In this document: positions 1-5,954 of the stretch, piece by piece
Layout: each line of letters begins with the position of its first letter
Position numbering within the stretch: the first letter of the stretch is position 1
Source: an uncultured Planctomycetaceae bacterium
GTDB lineage: Bacteria > Planctomycetota > Planctomycetia > Planctomycetales > Planctomycetaceae
DNA length: 8,699 nucleotides
Reading direction: 5' to 3'
Assembly (NCBI GenBank): GCA_937952455.1
Contig: CALFYU010000735.1
Span: 1-8,699, forward strand
The notes under the pieces: generated by a model
What the model saw: the letters and a program-made list of their open reading frames with translations, nothing else
What the model was told of the DNA's origin: nothing
The model's database searches: none
Position numbers and translations under genes: made by a program

Positions 1-33
1 AACGAAGTCATGGCAGCGCTCGGCAAGAATTGA
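1..33 (+). CDS. C-terminal end of an upstream gene (partial)
   Basis: Frame 1 is open from the window edge and reads NEVMAALGKN before a TGA stop at 31-33. The composition (Met, Ala, Leu, Gly, Lys) looks coding, and the hairpin-repeat intergenic region begins immediately after the stop, as expected at a gene end. Ten residues are too few to assign a family. This could also be chance, since any frame may stay open for 30 nt. Confidence 0.45.
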   Translation, partial: NEVMAALGKN

Positions 34-44
34 CACGAACAAGC

Positions 45-129
45 TGTGCGCGGGTCTCCCGACCCCGCCCGCCGATGAATGTTGTGCGCGGGTCTCCCGA
101 CCCCGCACACGGCCTGACCGCAGGTCTCC
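45..129. repeat. Tandem hairpin repeat, two perfect copies plus a partial third
   Basis: A 24-nt unit occurs identically at 45-68 and 83-106 (period 38 nt). Its core gcgggtctcccgaccccgc folds as a 7-bp stem (GCGGGTC against GACCCCGC with one bulged C) closed by a TCCC tetraloop. A shorter related piece, gcaggtctcc, lies at 120-129, and cctg-accg-cagg at 114-125 can form a small hairpin. No T-tract follows, so these are not classical intrinsic terminators. They resemble the short palindromic repeats common between genes in planctomycete-like genomes; the role may be mRNA 3'-end protection of the upstream gene or a REP-type element. They lie 65 nt or more before the dehydrogenase start codon. 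Confidence 0.75.
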
Positions 130-170
130 AAAACAATCGATCTACACGAATACTCACGGATTAAAGCATC

Positions 171-1103
171 ATGAAAGTCAGCATTGTCGGCGGTGGCGGA
201 TTGGTTGGGTCCTGTGCGGCGTTCGCACTGCAGTGCGGCGGCATCGTACGCGAAATCGCCCTGGTGGATGTCAACGCCGACCTGGTCGGCGGACAAGCCC
301 TGGACCTGTTGCACGGCAGTTGTGTGACAGCGGACCAAAAAATCTACTCCGCCGGCCCTGAAGGAAGTGCGGATGCGGACGTGATCATCATCACCGCCGG
401 CTTGCGCCGCAAACCGGATGAGAGCCGGCTGGACCTCATCAATCGCAACGTGGCGCTGTTTCGAAACATCTTGGCCGATCTGCGCAAAGTGGGAACGAAA
501 CCGGGCGCGATCGTGTTCGTCGTTTCCAACCCGGTCGACGTGCTGACCTATCTGACCACGCGTGAATTGTCTCTACCGCCCGATAAAGTCATCGGCTTGG
601 GGACGCAGCTCGACACAATCCGTTTGCGAAGCATGCTGGCCGATCGCCTGGACGTACCCGCGACGCAAGTCTCCACGCTGATCTTCGGCGAACATGGCGA
701 CAGCATGGTGCCGATCTGGTCGGCTGCGCAAATCGCCGGACTGCCATTGGAGAAATGGCCCGGCTACTCCCCTGCCCTGGTCAATGACGTTGAAAAACGG
801 ACCCGCGGCAGCGGCGCTGAAGTGATCAAGAAAAAAGGGGGCGCCGGGTTCGCGGTGGGCCTGGCGATTCGCGAAGTTGTGGACTCCATCGCCCTGGATC
901 AACGCCGCATTCTGCCCGTTTCCACGCTGCAGTCGGGGGCGTACGGTCTGCACGACGTCTGCATTTCGGTGCCCACCGTCGTCGGCCGCACTGGGGTGCT
1001 GGGGCACGTAGAACTGGATCTGTGGCCCAAAGAACGGACCGGCCTGGCCAACTCCGCCCGCGTCTTGCGCGAGACCATCGACAAAGTCCTCGCCGGATCG
1101 TAA
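171..1103 (+). CDS. mdh: Malate dehydrogenase of the LDH-like lactate/malate dehydrogenase family
   Basis: This is a 310-residue cytosolic NAD-dependent 2-hydroxyacid dehydrogenase, the usual length for the family. Seen: an N-terminal Rossmann motif GGGLVG (residues 8-13) and Asp33 ending strand 2, which favours NAD over NADP. The substrate loop TAGLRRKPDESR holds Arg80 (position 102 in LDH numbering) and Arg86 (109). Further active-site residues are Asn120 (SNPVDV), Asp148 and Arg151 (LDTIRLR), and the catalytic His175 in FGEHGDS. Known from the family: position 102 is Gln in lactate and Arg in malate dehydrogenases, and position 246 is Thr in LDH. Here Arg80 and the KGGA segment (222-225), with no Thr, point to malate. 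However, the GLGTQLDT motif and the Glu84/Leu87 loop residues are LDH-like, so substrate choice is inferred. No strong Shine-Dalgarno precedes the ATG; the start is set by the Rossmann strand beginning at residue 3. Expected reaction: malate + NAD+ to oxaloacetate + NADH. Confidence 0.88.
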   Translation: MKVSIVGGGGLVGSCAAFALQCGGIVREIALVDVNADLVGGQALDLLHGSCVTADQKIYSAGPEGSADADVIIITAGLRRKPDESRLDLINRNVALFRNILADLRKVGTKPGAIVFVVSNPVDVLTYLTTRELSLPPDKVIGLGTQLDTIRLRSMLADRLDVPATQVSTLIFGEHGDSMVPIWSAAQIAGLPLEKWPGYSPALVNDVEKRTRGSGAEVIKKKGGAGFAVGLAIREVVDSIALDQRRILPVSTLQSGAYGLHDVCISVPTVVGRTGVLGHVELDLWPKERTGLANSARVLRETIDKVLAGS

Positions 1104-1117
1104 GCGATCACTATCCT

Positions 1118-1230
1118 CCAAACCGACGGCTTTGCCGTCGTAATGGACGATCCTTATCACGAGTGCCGAACACATGGGACATGTTATCCGTACATGAATG
1201 TCGTGCACGACGGCGGAGCCGTCGGTTTGG
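1118..1230. repeat. REPIN-like inverted pair of hairpin repeats
   Basis: Two 23-nt arms, 1118-1140 and 1208-1230, are reverse complements at 21 of 23 positions; the differences fall in the loops (ttt against gga). The outer 13 nt, ccaaaccgacggc at 1118-1130, are perfectly complementary to 1218-1230. Each arm also folds alone as a 7-bp hairpin, CGACGGC against GCCGTCG, with a 3-nt loop. A third small hairpin, acatg-gga-catgt (1172-1184), lies between them. Two inverted palindromes around a short spacer are the architecture of a REP doublet (REPIN) or a tiny MITE. It fills most of the gap between the dehydrogenase stop and the next gene, and may act as a transcript end or processing site. Confidence 0.7.
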
Positions 1231-1238
1231 GAAATATC

Positions 1239-2423
1239 ATGCAAAAATCGTTGGACCGAAAACTCGCCGCCATCCACGCCGACCCGTCGGGATGTCAGGA
1301 GTTCATCATCGCCGATGCCAAGGATGCCGACATGGCATTCGGGATCGGAGCGCCGGGCAAATCACCCGAACGGCACGACGGTGAAGTGCGGTTCAAGACG
1401 CTGGCCGAATATCGCCAGCAGATTCGCGACATCGTCAGGCAGGGAATCGTGGACATCATGCTCATGTCGGCCAGCACAAATGAAGTGCTGACGATCAACG
1501 AGCGGCTGTTTGATAACTCGCCCATTACTCCCGCTGCCCGGGCCAACGACACGACCGACGTGCACGTCGTCCGCGGCGGCTCTGTTTATCTGGAGCCGGC
1601 ACGCCCGTTTCGCTCGGCGTCGCTGGACCACATTCAATGCGGGCATCTGGACTGCCGCCCCGAAGAACGGACCCGCGGTGCCGATCTGGGGCTTTTCTCG
1701 GTCACGTTCAATAACGACCTCGAGTTGGACCTGCACACGCTGGAGCAATATAAACTGTTTCGCGAGGAAGCGGAGCGGAAGGGGTTTCGGCACTTTCTGG
1801 AAATCTTCGATCCGAACGTTCCCGGCGCCGTCGCCCCAGAGTTGCAGGCGGGATTTATCAACGACCTGATCGCCCGCACGTTGGCCGGCGTCGCCACGGC
1901 CGGTCGGCCGATCTTTTTGAAGATGGTCTACCACGGCCCCAAGGCGATGGAAGAACTGGTCGCATACGACCCTCATTTAATCGTCGGCGTGTTGGGCGGC
2001 AGTGCCGGGACGACGCTGGATGCGTTTAAGCTGATCGCCGAAGCCCAGAAGTATGGGGCGAGGATCGCCCTGTTCGGTCGTAAGATCAACAATGCGGAAT
2101 GCCAACTCGCCTTCGTGCAGTTCCTGCGACTGATTGTCGACGGCGATATCGGCCCCGAAGAAGCGGTCCGGGCCTACCATGCGGTCCTGGAGAAACTGAA
2201 CATTCGCCCGCTGCGTTCGCTGGACGAGGACCTGACGCTGCAAACCGCCGTGATGAGCTATGCCGGCAACGGCACGACGGTCAGTCTGCCGCCTGCGACG
2301 TCGACGTCGAGTCGCACCGCCGCGAAAACTAAGACGAATGACGCACCGCCCGATTTCGCATCGATGACCTCCGCTGAGCGCGCCGAGTATCACCGGGCAC
2401 GGTTAAATCGCATGTTGCGTTAA
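1239..2423 (+). CDS. Conserved-looking TIM-barrel (class I aldolase-like) protein of unknown function
   Basis: A 394-residue soluble protein with no signal peptide or membrane segment. I do not recognise a named family. Alternating hydrophobic strands and helices suggest a beta/alpha barrel: VDIMLMSAST (71-80), ADLGLFSVTF (148-157), HFLEIFDP (185-192), PIFLKMVY (224-231), HLIVGVLGGSAGTTLDAF (246-263), ARIALFGRKIN (274-284). Lys228 on a strand end followed by a Gly-rich LGGSAGTT loop resembles the Schiff-base lysine and phosphate-binding loop of class I aldolases (DeoC/FbaB type). This is inference only. The last about 45 residues (350-394) are Ser/Thr/Lys/Ala-rich and probably form a separate tail. 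ATG 1239 is chosen because GGGA (1229-1232) sits 6 nt upstream. The frame is open upstream to ATG 1143 and 1194, but those codons lie in or between the REPIN-like arms and lack a ribosome site. It may be co-transcribed with the dehydrogenase 135 nt upstream. Confidence 0.75.
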   Translation: MQKSLDRKLAAIHADPSGCQEFIIADAKDADMAFGIGAPGKSPERHDGEVRFKTLAEYRQQIRDIVRQGIVDIMLMSASTNEVLTINERLFDNSPITPAARANDTTDVHVVRGGSVYLEPARPFRSASLDHIQCGHLDCRPEERTRGADLGLFSVTFNNDLELDLHTLEQYKLFREEAERKGFRHFLEIFDPNVPGAVAPELQAGFINDLIARTLAGVATAGRPIFLKMVYHGPKAMEELVAYDPHLIVGVLGGSAGTTLDAFKLIAEAQKYGARIALFGRKINNAECQLAFVQFLRLIVDGDIGPEEAVRAYHAVLEKLNIRPLRSLDEDLTLQTAVMSYAGNGTTVSLPPATSTSSRTAAKTKTNDAPPDFASMTSAERAEYHRARLNRMLR

Positions 2424-2432
2424 ACGACGCCA

Positions 2433-3545
2433 TCAATCCGCAGCATCCTCCCCCAGATAGCGATACGCCAACTCATTCCACTTCTCACTAGCGCGGTAAG
2501 TCAGCAGCGACTGATTCAACGGTTTGCGGAGCGGACTGCCAGGTTGCAGGGCGATCGCGTAGTCTTGCGTGTGGAACGACACCGGCAGGACGTGGATCTT
2601 TCCATAGTATTCGTCGTTGGCCAAATACTTGAGCAATGCTTCATCATAGACCAACGCTTCGGCGCGGCCCTTGGCGAGTGCTTCCGACGCCTCGGCGATC
2701 GTGGGGAAACCGCGAAACGGAATTCGTTTCGCCCGCAAATAGTCGGCGCTCGTGCTGGGGTCGACCGTGATCGTCTTCATGCCTCGAAGGTCGCCCGGAT
2801 TCGCAATGCCAACATCGAGTTGCCCAATCGTAATCGCCGAAGTGATCACGCCAGTCAGAATCGAGAATAGCAAGATGCTGGCAATCATCGCGCTGCAGGC
2901 CAAAACCCGTCCGGAGACACTGACGGGAAAAATGCCCTTGTGCCCCAAAAGCACGATTGTCGACCACCACATTCCCATGCCGATGCCCTTGCGGCGTTTT
3001 CCCCCGAACATCTGTTCATTCGATTGACGTTCGAAAAACCAGAACAAGGTACCGCAGACCAAGACGATGCCGATCATCGTGCCGACAATGTAGAGCAAAC
3101 GCGCCGACATGATCCGGCGGAGGACTCTCCAGCCGCTCGATGGACGATCGGCGCTGACGGCAATTCCCAAACCTGTGGTGAAATTCGGATGGCAGAAGTC
3201 GACGCGTTTGTGACGGTCTGCCGTCACACTGATGGCGGCGACTGCGGCGTCAACGGTTCCGGTTTCGAGCCCTTCAAACATTTGGTCCAAGTTCATTTCG
3301 CGGAATTCGTATTCCAGGCCCAATTCGTTGGCCATATGCCGCCACAATTCCACGCTGATGCCGGTCCACTGCCCGTTCGCGCCGCGAAATGAAAACGGAG
3401 GACTTTCCTTCGTGGCCACCACAAGCGTCTCTGTATTGTCCAATACTTCGGCGTCCGTCTCGGCAATTTCGCCTTGCCCGATTGCAGACAAAACGACAAG
3501 CAAGGTTATTGTCGCCACGAGTTCAAGGCTCCCGTTGGATTTCAT
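2433..3545 (-). CDS. Ionotropic glutamate receptor-like ligand-gated channel with a non-canonical pore filter
   Basis: 370 residues with the layout of prokaryotic GluR0-type channels: signal peptide (about 1-24), first half of a family 3 solute-binding domain (about 41-140), membrane helix (150-172), re-entrant pore loop (190-204), membrane helix (213-240), and second half of the binding domain (245-366). Ligand residues known from glutamate receptors have counterparts: Arg111 (in TADRHKRVDF) for the alpha-carboxylate, Ser106, and Asp301 (VYDEALLKY) for the amino group. An amino acid ligand is therefore likely. The odd part is the pore: the upstream paralog has TVGYGD after its WW, while this protein has LLGHKG (199-204) and a loop two residues shorter, with Tyr replaced by His202 and the second Gly by Lys203. 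The flanking WW (193-194) and SGR (211-213) are intact, so this is not a frameshift. K+ selectivity is not expected; it may pass other ions, act as a modulatory subunit, or be a non-conducting sensor. GGAGG lies 3 nt before the ATG. It is last in the four-gene operon. Confidence 0.88.
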   Translation of the reverse strand: MKSNGSLELVATITLLVVLSAIGQGEIAETDAEVLDNTETLVVATKESPPFSFRGANGQWTGISVELWRHMANELGLEYEFREMNLDQMFEGLETGTVDAAVAAISVTADRHKRVDFCHPNFTTGLGIAVSADRPSSGWRVLRRIMSARLLYIVGTMIGIVLVCGTLFWFFERQSNEQMFGGKRRKGIGMGMWWSTIVLLGHKGIFPVSVSGRVLACSAMIASILLFSILTGVITSAITIGQLDVGIANPGDLRGMKTITVDPSTSADYLRAKRIPFRGFPTIAEASEALAKGRAEALVYDEALLKYLANDEYYGKIHVLPVSFHTQDYAIALQPGSPLRKPLNQSLLTYRASEKWNELAYRYLGEDAAD

Positions 3546-3576
3546 ACTCCTCCGCGACGGCGTCGATCATGCAGCG

Positions 3577-4671
3577 TTATTCACCCAGATACCGCCGTAA
3601 GGTTTCGTCCCATTGTGGCGTGGTGATCACTTGCAACACGGCCTGATTGACCGATTCGCGAAGGGGGCTTTGGGGGGGAATCACGATCCCATAATCCTGT
3701 TTTTCAAACGTGGCCGGCAGCACTTGGATTTGGCTTGGGTACTCGTTGAGAACGACATATTGCAAAATCGGAGCATCGTAGACGACCGCGTCAAATCGGT
3801 CGTCGCTAAGTCCGTCAAGGCATTGATCGATGGTTTCGAAGGACTTGAAGACAATCCCCCGCCGCCGCAAGAATTCGGCACTGGTGGAATCGGCGACCGT
3901 TGCCACACGGACGCGATGCAGGTCGCGAGGCCCGCGCACATTCGATTCGAGTTGCGACAACGTGAGTATCGATGTGACAGACGCGGTGAAAATTGAAATA
4001 ATCACGATCGCCGAGTACATCCAGACCACCGCGATCGCGCGGCCGCCGGGCGTTTTAGGAACCTTGTCGCCATAGCCGACGGTCGTCATCGTGACGGCCG
4101 CCCACCAGATGCCGTTCGACAAACCTTTAATTAAACTGCCGCCGAAGTCTTCGCGGTTTCTCCGTCGTTCGAAAAAGTAAACTAACGTTCCGATCACTAA
4201 CAGCACGGCAAATATCGCAACCACGATCTTCAAAAACACTGTGGAAAACAGACGCCTAATCACGGCCGACCAACTCGTGGACTGCCGGAGCGGCACGGCA
4301 ATGCCCAACCCGGAGTTGAAGTACGAATGCGAAAAGTCGAGGTCTTGTTCGCGTTCGTGGGTCATTGTGATCGCCGCCACGCCTGCATCGAGTTTTCCGG
4401 ATTCGACTCCGGCCAGGATTTCGTCCAGCGGCAGGTTTTCGAACTCGTACCGCAATCCTATCTCGTTGGCAACCCCGCGCCAAAGTTCAATACTAATGCC
4501 GCTCCACGTCCCGTCATCATTGAGTACGGCAAACGGAGCGGCTTCCTTGGTCCCGATGCGCAACACGCGGTCATTGCCGGGCTGGGCTTTGACCACCGCA
4601 CAAAAAAGCAGCGTGACGGCGGCAGCGATTCGGAATCGCTTTGCGATTTGAGATTTGCCGCCAATCATCAT
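3577..4671 (-). CDS. GluR0-type ligand-gated potassium channel
   Basis: 364 residues, close to Synechocystis GluR0 in length. Order: signal peptide (about 1-29, ending VVKA), binding lobe S1 (about 36-135), membrane helix (146-167), pore loop with WW (189-190) and the K+ selectivity filter TTVGYGD (196-202), membrane helix (211-238), binding lobe S2 (about 243-362). Arg107 (THEREQDLDF) and Asp299 (VYDAPILQY) match the residues that hold the carboxylate and amino groups of amino acids in glutamate receptors. Expected role: a periplasmic amino acid or related ligand opens a K+ pore in the inner membrane. The downstream gene is a tandem duplicate: over the S1 stretch from GIS to GIAV I count 38 identities in 68 aligned residues. 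AGGAG (4676-4680) is 4 nt before ATG 4671 and 7 nt before a second ATG at 4668, so either may be used. It starts 45 nt after the CorA stop and ends 31 nt before the duplicate. Confidence 0.92.
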   Translation of the reverse strand: MMIGGKSQIAKRFRIAAAVTLLFCAVVKAQPGNDRVLRIGTKEAAPFAVLNDDGTWSGISIELWRGVANEIGLRYEFENLPLDEILAGVESGKLDAGVAAITMTHEREQDLDFSHSYFNSGLGIAVPLRQSTSWSAVIRRLFSTVFLKIVVAIFAVLLVIGTLVYFFERRRNREDFGGSLIKGLSNGIWWAAVTMTTVGYGDKVPKTPGGRAIAVVWMYSAIVIISIFTASVTSILTLSQLESNVRGPRDLHRVRVATVADSTSAEFLRRRGIVFKSFETIDQCLDGLSDDRFDAVVYDAPILQYVVLNEYPSQIQVLPATFEKQDYGIVIPPQSPLRESVNQAVLQVITTPQWDETLRRYLGE

Positions 4672-4716
4672 TGTGCTCCTGCCTCACCGCTCTTTATATC
4701 AATCCGGTGATACTCC

Positions 4717-5847
4717 TCATCGTTCCCCCCCGCTGTCGTCACCGGGAAACGATTCATCATCGGCGTCGTTCCAGATCCAGCCCTTGCGGTAGAAGAAATA
4801 CAGCATCGCCCCTGCCACGGCGAGCATCGTCATCCAAATTAACGGATACGCCCACCAGACGTGCAGTTCCGGCATATTGTCGAAATTCATTCCGTAGATA
4901 CCCGCCATGAACGTCAACGGCACGAAAATCGCCGCCGTGATCGTCAACACCTTCATGATCTCGTTTTGGCGATTGGCGACCGAGGACAGATACATGTTCA
5001 TTAAGCCGGTGACCATCTCGCGATACATCTCGACGACTTCGGCCGATTGTACGCAGTGGTCGTACGTATCGCGGAGGAACACGCGCACGTTGGGGTCGAT
5101 CAACGGATGTTCGTCGCGGGCCAAGGAATTGGCCGCCTGGCGCTGCGGCCAAATCGCCCGGCGGAGATTGACCAACCGGTTCTTGATTTGGTTGAGGTAT
5201 TTCAGAAGCGCGGGCGTCGGATTGTCGATCACCGCCGATTCCAGGTCTTCCAAGTAGCTACCAATCCGCTCCAAGGCGGGGTAATAGGCATCGATGATTG
5301 TGTCGAAAATCGCATAGGTTACATAGTCCGAGCCCTCGGTCCGAATCAGGCCCTGGCCGCTGCGGATTCGGCGCCGGACGGGGTCCAAAACGTCCCCGTA
5401 GCGTTCCTGGAATGTGAGCACATAGTTCTTCCCCAGGATGATGCTGACTTGTTCGATGTCGATGTCCACAGGTCCGTCCAACTTCACCATCCGCACGATG
5501 ATCAGGATCTGATTTTCATACGGCTCCGCCTTAGGGCGCTGCGGGACGTTGACGATGTCTTCGATAGCCAGCGGATGAATCGAAAAATTTTCTGCGATCC
5601 GGCGAATGAGATGCTCATCGCCGAACCCTTGTACGTCGATCCAACTGACCGTACCAGGGTCGTGGGCGGCACGGAGCTGGTCGGGATCGGTGACATCCTC
5701 TTCCTTCAAATCATCCGCTGTAAAATGCATTGCCCGGATTTTGGGCGGCGGCGCGTCTTCCCGAATCACTAACGTGCCGGGCCGCGCGCCCACCGCTGGA
5801 TGCTGTTTTTTGAACAACGGCATGCTCCTGACTGCGTTCATCCACAT
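4717..5847 (-). CDS. corA: CorA-family magnesium transporter
   Basis: 376 residues from the chosen start. It follows Thermotoga CorA closely: RPGTLV near the N-terminus (22-27), HPLAIEDIVNVPQRPK (91-106), FLRDTYDH (257-264), and the signature YGMNF (318-322) at the end of the first of two C-terminal membrane helices (about 302-322 and 333-352). Asp97 and Asp260 correspond to the cytosolic Mg2+-sensing aspartates of the Thermotoga protein. The family forms homopentamers in the inner membrane that admit Mg2+ (sometimes Co2+ or Ni2+) and close when cytosolic Mg2+ is high. The C-terminus ends in an acidic tail (DADDESFPGDD). Start choice: ATG 5847 has GGGGAG 7 nt upstream. ATG 5925 would add 26 residues without a ribosome site or family match. 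ATG 5823 would give MPLFKK..., but its AGGAG is only 1 nt away. It lies between the CNNM gene and the receptor channels in the same direction. Confidence 0.93.
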   Translation of the reverse strand: MWMNAVRSMPLFKKQHPAVGARPGTLVIREDAPPPKIRAMHFTADDLKEEDVTDPDQLRAAHDPGTVSWIDVQGFGDEHLIRRIAENFSIHPLAIEDIVNVPQRPKAEPYENQILIIVRMVKLDGPVDIDIEQVSIILGKNYVLTFQERYGDVLDPVRRRIRSGQGLIRTEGSDYVTYAIFDTIIDAYYPALERIGSYLEDLESAVIDNPTPALLKYLNQIKNRLVNLRRAIWPQRQAANSLARDEHPLIDPNVRVFLRDTYDHCVQSAEVVEMYREMVTGLMNMYLSSVANRQNEIMKVLTITAAIFVPLTFMAGIYGMNFDNMPELHVWWAYPLIWMTMLAVAGAMLYFFYRKGWIWNDADDESFPGDDSGGER

Positions 5848-5854
5848 GGCGTCA

Positions 5855-5860
5855 CTCCCC
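5855..5860 (-). promoter_or_regulatory. Shine-Dalgarno site that sets the corA start
   Basis: On the minus strand GGGGAG stands 7 nt before ATG 5847. This is the best-spaced ribosome site among the three in-frame start candidates (5925, 5847, 5823). Confidence 0.5.
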
Positions 5861-5954
5861 GGAGATAGGGCCCGGGAGAAGCGTCCTGACGACAGATTTC
5901 CCCCCAGTAAATCAACTGCTCGCATTGTTGCGACCGACGACCAATGCAGGCCCG

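Noticed and set aside
45..106. CRISPR array
   Set aside because: There are only two copies of the 24-nt unit, with a 14-nt gap between them and no cas genes in the window.
1124..1140. Intrinsic terminator for the dehydrogenase
   Set aside because: The 7-bp hairpin has a 3-nt loop and no T-tract after it, and an inverted second copy 67 nt away fits a repeat doublet better.
1143..1238. Upstream start (ATG 1143 or 1194) for the barrel protein, adding up to 32 residues
   Set aside because: The added segment translates the REPIN-like repeat, and neither ATG has a ribosome site, while ATG 1239 has GGGA 6 nt upstream.
573..1277. Long open frame on the minus strand opposite the malate dehydrogenase
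   Set aside because: It lies antisense to a well-supported dehydrogenase, and its residues (runs of Gly, Arg, Asp, His) show no recognisable domain. It is a by-product of GC-rich coding DNA.
2433..3545. The filter-less channel as a pseudogene
   Set aside because: The frame is intact over 370 residues, and the signal peptide, ligand residues, membrane helices and pore-flanking motifs are all kept. Only the filter differs, which suggests a changed function and not decay.
5047..5772. 241-codon open frame on the plus strand opposite corA
   Set aside because: CorA motifs cover this whole stretch on the minus strand; the plus-strand product has no domain and no ribosome site.
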